A DNA stretch of 64,000 nucleotides from Druceiella hillmani (Eukaryota; Arthropoda; Insecta; Lepidoptera; Hepialidae). The position numbers were made by a program, and so were the translations under genes. Each line of letters opens with the position of its first letter. Position 1 is the stretch's first letter. The stretch lies in contig JAYKKI010000037.1 of assembly GCA_039881145.1 (NCBI GenBank), positions 17,239,001 to 17,303,000 on the forward strand, given 5' to 3'. The notes beneath the pieces are model-generated. The model worked only from the letters and a program-made list of their open reading frames with translations. It ran no database searches and had not been told where the DNA came from. Positions 10,042-19,975 of this stretch are shown piece after piece.

Positions 10042-11751
10042 CGTAATCTACAAATTAAAATTAATGAAGATAAACTCACCATATCTAAAGCAGATAAAGG
10101 CAACACTATAGTTATTCTAGACCAAAATGAATATAAAAATAAAGTGTACGATTTCCTTAAACCAGATGACTTCACAAAACTACAAAGGGACCCCACCACG
10201 ACATTTGCAGATAACGTAAAACAATTAATTAAAACCTGTAACATCATATTTCCTAACGAATTCGCGAAACATAAAGTTATAGAAATGAACCCTAGACCCC
10301 CAATACTATATGGACAACCTAAAATTCATAAACCAAATATACCCATACGACCTGTTGTCTCATACACAAACGCACCCACAAAAAAATTAGCTTTTCACCT
10401 GAATAAGATCTTCCGTAATAAAACCGGATTTGCACCTAAACATACCATTAAAAACTCTGTTGATCTCTGTAATAAAATTAAAAATATACATCTAACACCC
10501 AATTGTAAACTAGTATCACTCGACGTAGTAAACTTATTTTCTAATATACCACCAAAAGATTGCCTAAATATCATTTCAGATATCCTAGAAAGGAAAAAAT
10601 TAAATCCCATTGAAGCATCGGAAATTAGAGATCTCTTTAAACTATGCACAGACCAAAATTATTTTCTATTCGATAACAATTTTTATCAACAAGTTAATGG
10701 CCTTGCAATGGGCTCCCCCCTCAGTCCCCTTTTAGCCGAGTTATTTATGAATCATCTAGAAACCAGCCTCTTAAACAGTAAATTAGCGACCAATATATTA
10801 TACTATTATAGATACGTTGACGACATCCTTATCTGCTGGAAAGGTACACAGCGACAGTTAGACCAGTTTGTTAACTTTGCTAACTCCCTACACAATAATA
10901 TCAAATTCACTTTAGAAGTAGAGTCTGATAATAAACTTAATTTTTTAGATATAACAATAGAACGCAAAAATAACGAACATAAATTTAGTATATTTAGAAA
11001 AGACACATTTACAGACTCCATAATTAATGGTCAATCTCAACACCCTTGGTCCCATAAGTTAGCAGCATTTCATTCCATGATTCACAGAGCTTTAACCATC
11101 CCTCTTGAAAAACCTAACCTACGTAAAGAAATAAAAACTATGAAACTAATCGCAACAAATAATAATTATGACCCATCAATTGTCACAAAACTGTACCATA
11201 ATAAATTAAGAAAAATACTAATACAAGAAATATACCCGGTCGCACCAAATAAGAATAATATTTACTATAAATCTATCCCATACATAGGTAATGTATCACT
11301 CAAATTAGGAAAACTCTTAACTAATAATAAAAATATAAATAATATAACATGTACGTATAGTACCTTAAATAACTTGGGTAAAACCCTTATTAATAATAAA
11401 GAAAAAATAGATAAACTTAAAAAGAGTGGTATCTATAAACTTAAATGTAACGATTGTAATAGTGTAAACATAGGTCAAACAGGAAGAGATTTTAATACAA
11501 GATATAAAGAACACATCGCCAGCTGGCGTAATAATAAACCAGACACATCTCACTTTGCTAAACATCTCATTGAAAATAACCATCACCCCCATACTGATAA
11601 TGCCCCATATATATTACAAATAAATACAAAAGGCAATAAACTTAATATCCTAGAAACATTAGAAATAAACAGACATAAAAAAGATATCAAGGTCAATATA
11701 TTAAATGAACAACTAAATATAATATCATCACCCATTCTTAATATCTTCTAG
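9865..11751 (+). CDS. Penelope-type reverse transcriptase with GIY-YIG endonuclease, 5'-truncated, right arm
   Basis: This is the mirror copy of the left-arm gene, reading away from the palindrome centre. Its RT residues (Asp near 220, YVDD at 317-320) and GIY-YIG residues (521-550, with CNDC at 529-532) are intact and identical to the other arm. Residues 1-22 come from the antisense of the left arm. Residues about 27-37 (FSNQDALTKHK), encoded by the centre, run smoothly into the conserved protein and look like genuine Penelope sequence. This copy therefore probably extends about 40 nt further 5' than its partner. The second GIY-YIG motif reads N-I-G instead of Y-I-G, a variation whose effect is unknown. 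The two frames overlap over 9865-10041. Family assignment is secure from domain order (RT, then C-terminal GIY-YIG), which is diagnostic of Penelope-like elements. Confidence 0.92.
   Translation: MSQNFVINVCLGFRVFFTYYISIIAFSNQDALTKHKAANIICKEYSKTKTHINDEILTQRNLQIKINEDKLTISKADKGNTIVILDQNEYKNKVYDFLKPDDFTKLQRDPTTTFADNVKQLIKTCNIIFPNEFAKHKVIEMNPRPPILYGQPKIHKPNIPIRPVVSYTNAPTKKLAFHLNKIFRNKTGFAPKHTIKNSVDLCNKIKNIHLTPNCKLVSLDVVNLFSNIPPKDCLNIISDILERKKLNPIEASEIRDLFKLCTDQNYFLFDNNFYQQVNGLAMGSPLSPLLAELFMNHLETSLLNSKLATNILYYYRYVDDILICWKGTQRQLDQFVNFANSLHNNIKFTLEVESDNKLNFLDITIERKNNEHKFSIFRKDTFTDSIINGQSQHPWSHKLAAFHSMIHRALTIPLEKPNLRKEIKTMKLIATNNNYDPSIVTKLYHNKLRKILIQEIYPVAPNKNNIYYKSIPYIGNVSLKLGKLLTNNKNINNITCTYSTLNNLGKTLINNKEKIDKLKKSGIYKLKCNDCNSVNIGQTGRDFNTRYKEHIASWRNNKPDTSHFAKHLIENNHHPHTDNAPYILQINTKGNKLNILETLEINRHKKDIKVNILNEQLNIISSPILNIF
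9911..9995. other. Centre of the Penelope palindrome
   Basis: The bases 'tctttacatattatattagc' ending at 9930 return in reverse complement from 9976. The only unpaired part is the 43-nt spacer 9932-9974. The spacer reads as plausible Penelope protein in the right-arm frame but as unrelated protein in the left-arm frame. The breakpoint is therefore most likely at the left edge of the spacer, where the shorter left copy was joined. Confidence 0.75.
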
Positions 11752-11838
11752 ATATAATATAAATATAAAACATTGACACTACAGTACTCCGGAAATTGTT
11801 TCAGCATTAATACACATATAAATATACGTATATATAAT

Positions 11839-11866
11839 AAAAACAAAAAAAAAAAAAAAAAAAAAA
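11839..11866. repeat. Interrupted A tract in right Penelope arm
   Basis: Five A, one C and 22 A follow the right-arm stop codon by about 90 nt. It mirrors the T tract at 8039-8067. Confidence 0.9.
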
Positions 11867-11904
11867 TTAAAAGAAATAAATAAATAAATATATGAATACA
11901 CAAA

Positions 11905-12059
11905 ACCGGAGATATGTAAAATTAGTGTATTACCTTGTCCTTACTTTCAAATACCCTTGCTTTTGTATAAATATATTACCGATAATAAGATATGTAGAAT
12001 TAGTATATTACCTTGGCCTTACTTTCAAATACCCTTGCCTTTGCAATATATTACCGACA
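11905..12059. repeat. 75-bp direct duplication in the Penelope 3' untranslated region (right arm)
   Basis: Mirror copy of the pair at 7846-8000, with one substitution at 11919 relative to the other arm. Confidence 0.8.
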
Positions 12060-12323
12060 ATAACTTCCATTTAATTTTATTACATACACCCTAAAGTTTG
12101 CATTGTATAATTTCACATAATAACAACAATTGAATTTATTACCCCAACTAGAATACTGGTATATTGTATAACTCTCTGTAATATAATAAAACCTAGTCTG
12201 CGCCCCTGCAATAAACTCACTAACATAAACAATGAAAAATCCGCACAAAGTAGTCTTCCGCTATTGTGTTTGAAACATATAAATGCTGTTGGTTGTTCCT
12301 AAGAGTTAATCTTTGCTAATATC

Positions 12324-12364
12324 CCACCTGAAGATGTTGTAATACAACGAAACCTAGGTCGTGG
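12324..12364 (+). ncRNA. Hammerhead-ribozyme-like motif, right end of Penelope palindrome
   Basis: Mirror image of the motif at 7541-7581, identical in sequence. Core CTGAAGA is at 12328-12334, stem II at 12336-12348, GAAA at 12349-12352, the stem III palindrome at 12353-12358, and the cleavage dinucleotide TC at 12359-12360. Stem I (ccac 12324-12327 with gtgg 12361-12364) may extend through an internal loop to further complementary bases. The extra T at 12335 would have to bulge. Confidence 0.6.
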
Positions 12365-12423
12365 TAAAGAAATTAAAGATAGTAGAAATAATACTACATC
12401 ACGTAGTTTCATTTAATTGCGAA

Positions 12424-12459
12424 TAATGAATTTCTACAAAATTAACGCCAAATATATTC
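12424..12459 (+). repeat. Asymmetric 3' tail of the Penelope insertion
   Basis: This 36-nt tail ('aataatgaatttctacaaaa' onward) follows the right arm and has no counterpart at the left end. Related sequence is found inverted at 14633-14675 and 59871-59907. It lies inside the candidate target-site duplication, so it appears to be part of the inserted unit. Confidence 0.7.
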
Positions 12460-12471
12460 AGTATAAATGTT
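12460..12471. repeat. Right copy of candidate target-site duplication
   Basis: The 12-mer 'agtataaatgtt' repeats the sequence at 7472-7483 directly after the tail. Confidence 0.6.
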
Positions 12472-14632
12472 TTTATTGAGATAAATAACTATTTCGATCA
12501 TTTATATAGAATATACTCGTATGCCTAACCGGCAAACAATAAGCGATAATTTTTCCTTTCTATTGTTAAACAAATATTTGTACGTGAGGGATGAGTTGTG
12601 GTAATAAACTATCGAGATATTTTGAAATAAGTCTTCGTCTCGTGTGTTTTGTTTAATAAAAATATACCAAACTGAAAATATGTAAGTTAGTTAGTCCATA
12701 CAGTAACTAATTTACATAAGTACAGCTAGTTACACCATAAAGTTATCTTGTCCAGTTGCTTTTTAATCATTATGCGATATCACTATAGAAAATATTACAA
12801 CAATATTGTAGATTGTTTATAGCTCGTTAAATATATATAACCTTTGTATCAGAATTACATAGAGCTTATTGCTATTGAATACCAGTTTAAGAAAAACGAA
12901 AAGAGTTATTCGTTAAGTTTAAGTTAAAGTTTCTATTAGTTATAATTTAAGTTTCTATATTATAAGTTATTAGATATTATCAATTTGTCAATTTATAAAC
13001 AAATTACTTTAACAATTTTTGGCCACTAGGCGACTAACTGGTTGAAGTTTCTGATTTAAAAAATAATTATAATTTGTCCTGTTTAAGGTTCATTTATTGA
13101 TTTAATGCAATGAAATATATAAGACCGGCTTCGGGATATTTTGCCCACCAGAGAGGCCAATTTTATTCATTAAATCAAAGTACCATTTGTTCAGTATGTG
13201 TTATGTTAATATTTATACGAAAATAACAGAAGGGAGTTCACCCGACATACAATACGGTGTAATCAATGCAATAATCAATCTGCAGAGGGCGAACGGAAGT
13301 CGTCGAAAGTTTGTTGACTTCGTCGTTTATTACTGATTTATGGATATCGTGTCGTATTTGTACGAACGAATGTTGCTTATATTTAAACCATTATTATGTC
13401 GTATATGGAGATGTGTTGCCAATCGCCTACATTTCCGGAGTAAAATATATTTAGTTATAAAGTAATGCTTATACTCAATGGATATCTAAATTCGCAAAAA
13501 AGAAGAAAGTTCCACTGCAGGAACTTCGTAATTTAAATTCGATTTTTGAATTTGTTTGACGAATCTTTTGAGATATATGAGAGAATCTAAACATATAACG
13601 TGTATCTATACATCAATGGTAACAAAGCTGTGTTTGGGTGCTCATCACGCAAGAATCACTGTACGAATTGTAATAAAATTCTGCACTTCTATATCTTGAA
13701 GAATTGACAAACACCTGTATTAATAATGATCAAACTTAATACTCTGCTACCACTCTAGTCCTCTGCTACTACCTATTTACTTAAGAAATTGGTATATAAT
13801 TAACTCGCAATAACATATTTTTCTTAAAAATCAACGTCATAAATGTGTACTTTTTCAATTATTCTAGGGCAGTATTTATTGTCTTTTTATCAAGTATTCT
13901 TAATTTAATGACGTATTTATATTGACACATTTATAACTGCAGTTCATAATTTTCCATAAAACTATAAGATATCTTCCAGGGAGATGTTGACATATTAGGA
14001 ATGCTTTCTGCTGTTATATAATTTTATTTTTCATAACCTAGAATAAAAAATTATATGCTATATTTATGTTTTATATTTGTGTTATATATTTGAATAACCA
14101 ATAATTTTGATAATTCAGATAAAAAATTAAAAACAAAGAAAATCATAAAATAAAAACAAATGACACATAATATTATTGAATAGTGGATTCATACTATCTA
14201 ATAATGTTTAATTCAAACTTTATAAAAATAAGTTAAAGCTCGATGGTTTTCTAGGTAGGAAAGCTTATTAATAAATGTAATAAGTATAAGGTTGTTTTAT
14301 TCAGTTCAGTAGTATTCAGTTTGTACACGATTAATGAATATAACTAATTGTATAATATATGATTGTTTGCCAATACGAGACGATTGTTTGCTCTAGCTAT
14401 TGATTGCCAACACGAGACTTCAATATCGCTGTATTTTCATATCTTACAATTCGTATACAAGTGGTATTACACGTAGGTAAACTACTTTCTAAAGTGTCAT
14501 CAGTAATATTATTCATTTAAAAATAACGTCATAGTTTAATGGTTTGCACACACATATATATGTCTCCGGCATTTAATTTTTTTCAGATATTAATTTAGTT
14601 TTGCTTCAAGCTAATAACACCTCGTATTTATT
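12472..14632. other. AT-rich intergenic DNA, no gene recognised
   Basis: No open frame of note, repeat or RNA motif was recognised. A few GC-richer patches (near 13115-13160 and 13280-13340) match nothing I know. Confidence 0.55.
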
Positions 14633-14675
14633 CAATGTATTTGGCGTTAATTCTGTAGAAGTTCATTATTCACAC
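14633..14675 (-). repeat. Solo copy of the Penelope tail sequence
   Basis: The stretch containing 'tttggcgttaattctgtaga' and 'gttcattattcacac' matches, with a few substitutions, the reverse complement of the tail at 12424-12459 and the left edge of the fold-back at 59871. Similarity stops at 'cattattcacac', exactly where the hammerhead-bearing arm would begin. Confidence 0.65.
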
Positions 14676-17600
14676 ATCATATTTAATAATGGCATTTATA
14701 TATAAAAAGAACAGAAAGCGATTAGGAGGAATAGTCAAATATTTAGTCTAATTCCAAAACATAAGGTACTACAAAGTATTTACCTAATGATAGAAAATAT
14801 AACCAGAAATTCCACTACATTTTAATGCCATAGAAGTTGACACAACACATTATATCAATATGTATGTTAATTTTTATTTCTCACTATGTCACTCATTATT
14901 AAATTTTTGTGTCGTACGGTTTAACTTTATGTTAACAAGTTTTATATTTTTAAAATCAATGTCAAAAGTTTTTAAGTTAATGGGATTTTATTAGATAACT
15001 ACAAGGAAATTATATTCTATGTATTCTTTAATTATTATTTACATTTTTTGCATTTATACCAACGTAATTATTTTCCCTCAAGTTTTATTCTTCGATATAA
15101 TACAGCGTGTAACTGAATAACATCAAATAAGTCCAAAAATCACCCTATTAAAAATGGCCAAACGTACGAGAAGTCACTTTCAGAGGCTACTGTGTCTTAA
15201 AAGACTTAATTACACCCTTGCTATTTTAAACCAATCTGCGTATTAGTCAAGTAATAAATGCGTATTAGTCAAGTACTAAATACTTAATATATTTTTGTAT
15301 TCTTTATTTTACTCACAGTTTCTTTTTGACTTATACCAACTATGAGAGAGGTACAACGAACGAGAAGCAACATCACAACGTGAAATGAAACCACATTAAT
15401 TTTAATTTTTAGGCACAGAAATGAGAATCTATTTTTGACCAAATTTTCGCATACTTAACACATAATTTTCGCATACATAAGGTGTACTAGTATAAATATT
15501 ACTAGCACACCTTAACAAAAGACATTGGTGTACTAGAAATTGGTAGACCAAATGGAGTAAGTGAAAACTTTGATATCCAATTTTTGGCAACTTTAAATTT
15601 CAAGGAGGTATTTTTAGTTTATTCAAAATTGTTGAATGCAAAAATATTAACGTTTATTGCCGGGTATTAAAAGACTATACATTCACTGAAACAAATGAAG
15701 AAACCAAAACAATGCAGTAGTATAGACATTAAATTCATCATATTTTATCCTTTTTGATATTAAAAATATCATAATAAATGTAATATATTAATGCATACAG
15801 ATTCGCTCAGTAAATTTATAAAAGTTTTGCAGTCATATTCTAAACACACCATATACAAAATAAATCAATTGTTTTAAGAGAAAATATTTGACTTCATTAT
15901 AAGCCTTGACGTAAAATACGTAAAATATGATTATAACTTTTGTCTGATAGAGAGGGAATTTTATTTAAATTTTATTAAGAAAAAAACATCGAAAAATGAA
16001 AGAAAATACAAAGGAATTGAGATTAGCTTTCAGGTTTCTATTACGATACGTACATAATATCATGCTATACGCACTGAGGAAAGTGATAAAATAAAAATAT
16101 ACTTACTAGTTCGACCGCTTGGTTTGACTATACTTGTCCTAACACCGATTATACCAGAAGAGATTCAGGCCGTTCAGCCACATTCGGCCTTCCGCCGAGT
16201 ATATCCGAAGAGTGACACTAATTGGTACAGACTAGTAGCTATTTTTTACTGGTATTAACTATAATACACGCATTGTATGTGAATGTTTTGACAAACTTAG
16301 TCATGGTTGTCTTTTTCTCTTACTTCACTTTTTCCGGACAAATGATTATAAAACGGCATTCAAGTTAATTAATTTTTATGGTGTTTTAAGAAAATACTAT
16401 TTACCCAAGTATATTTAACGAAGCCATCACAAATATATAATTAACTTGGAAACTTCTAATTAAAACTTTCGATCCCGTCAATATTTTCATCATAAACTTA
16501 TATAATATCTATGTATGATCTTAATTAACGAAACTTAATTTAAATATTGTGTTATGGGTTTAAAATATTATGTTAATTTACAGGAGTAAACAAAAGGTTG
16601 CGTTTTTTTTTCTTGATAATGCATGATTTGTGTGCCAGATCTCAGTAGCTCTCGCAGATCGGAAATTAAATCAGTCATTTGGTCTCAATACGATATAACG
16701 TATATTCTCATTTTCCAGAAAACATTGAAAGGATTCAAGCTATTTATACATGTTAACAAATGCATTATTACAATGGTTCTAATGAATGAAACAAAATTGG
16801 TGTAAGAACCTATTTTAGCTAAGATAAGGAAACAGAGATCGTTTCTCTTATGATTAGGATTTTGGTTTTAGATAAACTTTCATTTGAATTTCATTTGAAA
16901 AAATGGCTCAGATCCATTAAATGCTTGTGTAACACTTATTATATTTATTCATTTATTTCATTATGTAATTTAATTACAATATCCAATTGCGATGCACTCA
17001 TTTATAAATTTTCCGTTAACCATTTCTTGTTTAATTTTTTCCCGTTTCGATGCCGTAAATATACCAATATTTTTAATTTAAAGATGTAATTATTTTAGCA
17101 AAACTTTTTAAGTTGTGTGGAAAATGTTAAATTAATAACAGAGTAAACTTTAATATCTGCATCGCATTGTTGATGAAATCCCATATGAAATTCCACATTA
17201 TCTATTGCAATGATATTTTGGAATGTAGAAATTATTGCCTTTTTCCAATGATCCTGGCGTAATTGCATATTCTTGGAACTGCTATTTCAGTATATCGCAA
17301 ATCTACGAAAGACAATTAATAGTAAAGAAAAGAATGGGTAATATTTTGTTAGTTTTCTAGAGTACTCCATACTCCTCTCCATAATTGCAATAAAATATAA
17401 GAATCACATATTGGAAATTTGTATACTTGTGATTTTAGATAGCTGATTAGTTAAATTTGTATTAGTAAATGAGTTATAAGTTACGGCGATTAGATTGTTA
17501 CCCTTTACTTGCAACATTCCGACCTTATTAAAACAATGTCCTATCAGAATATAAATTAAGGTATCGTAGTTGTCTACGTCTCTTGAAATTATTGATGCGA

Positions 17601-18759
17601 GTTATCCAAATTAATTTTATTTCAATATTTTAATCAAATTCTAGGGCTTCGGATTTCTTCTCCAGTTTTTCAAATAAATAATTGAAAAAATTAATACGTT
17701 CTCCTTGTACGGGGAGACATTAAACAACTTGTGCACATAAGTTTAAACCCGTATAAATTGCGGAGTTATGATAAATAATTAATTAGATTTGTATACTTTC
17801 TTCTACACACTAAATATAACATCGGTTGATTAATTTTCATTATCATCTTAGATAATATACACTTAACAAAATATTTGCACAACTTCCGACATTAAACGGC
17901 CTAATCAAAGAACCTTAACAATACAGTGCTTATGGACATAAGGTACGTCTATTCCATTATTCATAATTTTTTGCCTATACAATTTCAAATAGCAAAAATT
18001 GTTCGCTTCTTTAATAACAATAACCATTTATTAAATCTAAATTGTGGAGCCAATGGAGACGAAATCTTAAAATAAATAACTATTTATCTAAGAAGTAAAT
18101 TGTATTATTCATGACTTTAAACAAAAATACCAGAAAGTTACATAAAATAATACCCTAAATAATAAAGAGAAAATATGGTAGAAATATTTGATTCTGAAGA
18201 GGTATGGAATGAGACATATTGAACATAAATATATGTATTATATATGTTACCGCAGATGCCCATAGTGCGATATCGCTGATGAATCACCTATATTGCGAAC
18301 CTAAAACTCTTTTATGCAAGTCACGACTATAACTCGATTGTAGAATGATCTATTTAAGAAGGAATTATCGATATTCTACTACAATAACAATAGATAACTC
18401 ATGCGGGAGAAATGCTAGGCTGATGCTCACGTTTTTGAAATACATTTTGACTCAGTAGACATATTTATGGAAGGACATTAGACGTAACATTAGATTTCAT
18501 TTAAGATGTGTCAATAAAAATTGATTATATACTTAATAAATCACAAATAACAGAAATATATTGAACATACAAATCTATAAATTTGGAAGCGTAGTTTTTT
18601 GTTTCGGTAAAACAAACAGCATTTGGTTTTTGTATTAAGAAAAAAACACGACATTATAAAAACATTAGACAAAATGTAAAATTAATTTGACGAATAAATT
18701 TTGTAAATTTATTATTCATTAAGTTTTAAAACAATACACTTATGGGAATCAATGCAAAG
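14676..18759. other. AT-rich intergenic DNA, no gene recognised
   Basis: Short open frames such as 16623-16805 and 16850-17089 have chance-like composition. One small palindrome (15479-15513) is listed separately. Nothing else was recognised. Confidence 0.55.
15479..15513. repeat. Small inverted repeat
   Basis: A 14-base arm 'aaggtgtactagta' (15479-15492) pairs with 15500-15513 with one mismatch across a 7-base loop. The partial phrase 'ggtgtactag' recurs about 30 bases further on. Confidence 0.75.
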
Positions 18760-19975
18760 TATTCTGGCACAAGATATGTATAAGCTATGCGCAAAGAAAG
18801 ACGTGATTTTCTTCTGCAATGTCTTTGCTTCGACGACAAAATATTTTGTATACAATGACAAAGAGAATATCATTTTATACATATAAGGGACATATGGAAG
18901 ATATTTATAACTCAGTGCCGAAGATATTAAGAATCTGGAAATAACGTTACAATTTTAATATTGGCGTTTCGAGGCAGGTGTAAATTTTAAATGAATATGT
19001 TGAACAAACCGTTAAAGTATAAATTCAAGTTGGCAATAATGTGTGATAGCTGCACAAGGTATGGGATGGTCTTTCACCATATCTCTGAAAAGGAATCGGT
19101 ACAAGAGGTGTGCCTTTGGGTGAATACTTTGTAAACGAACTTACTCGTAGTATGCATGGAAGGAATGGAAACATTACCATGGACAGCTGGTCCACATCTA
19201 TTCCTCTCATGAAGCAGTTACTTCAGAAACCGTAAAAGTTAACAATCGTGGGTGTCCCTACGACTGCGGGCTAATAAAAATAAATTCCTGAAAAATTCAA
19301 AAACAGTTGGTCCAGACACGTGAAAACAGCTATGTTTTGCTATCATTGCCCACTTACACTCCTTTTGAATAAGTCTAAACCTTCAAAAATAATTTATCTT
19401 TATGTTCCTGAATTGAAGAGGAATAGTCAATCCTACAACAAAGAAGCCACATGTGATTGAATTCTACAATGATAAAAAAGGTGGCGTAGACACGTTTGAC
19501 CAAATATGCTCGATAATGACATCTAGGAGAAAAAGGCAACGGTGACCGTTGTGAATTTTTTATGGCTTGTTGTACATAGATTGTGTCAAAAGTTACATAA
19601 TTTACTGCCATAATCCCTTCACATCTGAACTTAAAGTAATGAGTAGTCGTGATTTCATGAAAAGGAAGAATGAAAAGGAAAGAACGGGAAAGAATGAACA
19701 TTATATTTCATTCGCAACTAGTAAAGCGTTGTCTCAAAATATACCTATAAATTCGCACCGTACACACATCAAAATGAAAATTCAATACATATTAGTTGTT
19801 TGCATTGAAGTTTAAAGTCAACGTGAAAGTCAGTCAAACAACCACAAATGATCCTGGATCATTGCAGACCCCAAACAGCAAAAGAAGAAAGATTTGTAAT
19901 GTCTGTTTCTGTATAAAAAAATCAAATTGGTGGCAAATTTTTGCACTAATTGTGCTTCAAAAACTTAATTTTAAT
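18760..19975 (+). pseudogene. piggyBac-family transposase, dead remnant
   Basis: Three-frame reading gives a run of piggyBac transposase motifs in the right order. These are ERRDFLLQCLCFDD (about 18796), LAFRGRCKF (about 18960) and KYKFKLAIMCDSCTRYGMVF (about 19017). Then come VPLGEYFVNELTRSMHG and NITMDSWSTSIPL (19110-19205), FYN and GGVDTFDQ (about 19470-19505), SYIIYCHN and SRDFMK (19590-19660), and a degraded Cys-rich C-terminus with KRRKICNVC (about 19880). Multiple stops and frameshifts break it. Of the three catalytic aspartates of the family, the first (normally in VTIDE) is lost, while those in TMD and GGVD survive. No TTAA-flanked terminal repeats were recognised. The gene is plainly non-functional; a domesticated gene is unlikely given the breaks. 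Confidence 0.85.

Larger units (their letters stand above)
7482..12459. mobile_element. Head-to-head inverted pair of Penelope-like retroelements (about 5 kb palindrome)
   Basis: The left arm (7482-9931) is the reverse complement of the right arm (9975-12423). A 43-nt centre (9932-9974) separates them, and a 36-nt tail (12424-12459) is present on the right side only. Differences I noticed between the arms are one substitution (7986 versus 11919) and a length and base change in the homopolymer (8039-8067 versus 11839-11866). Each arm carries an RT-endonuclease frame reading outward, a 3' untranslated region with a 75-bp duplicated block, and a hammerhead-like end. Penelope insertions are known to occur with an inverted, 5'-truncated partner; what is unusual here is that both partners keep about 590 codons. 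Flanks outside the arms differ and a candidate target duplication brackets the unit, so a real insertion is more likely than a hairpin sequencing artefact, though an artefact is not excluded. Confidence 0.88.

Noticed and set aside
19375..19701. 108-codon minus-strand frame
   Set aside because: It is the reverse complement of recognisable piggyBac transposase sequence and has no family resemblance of its own.
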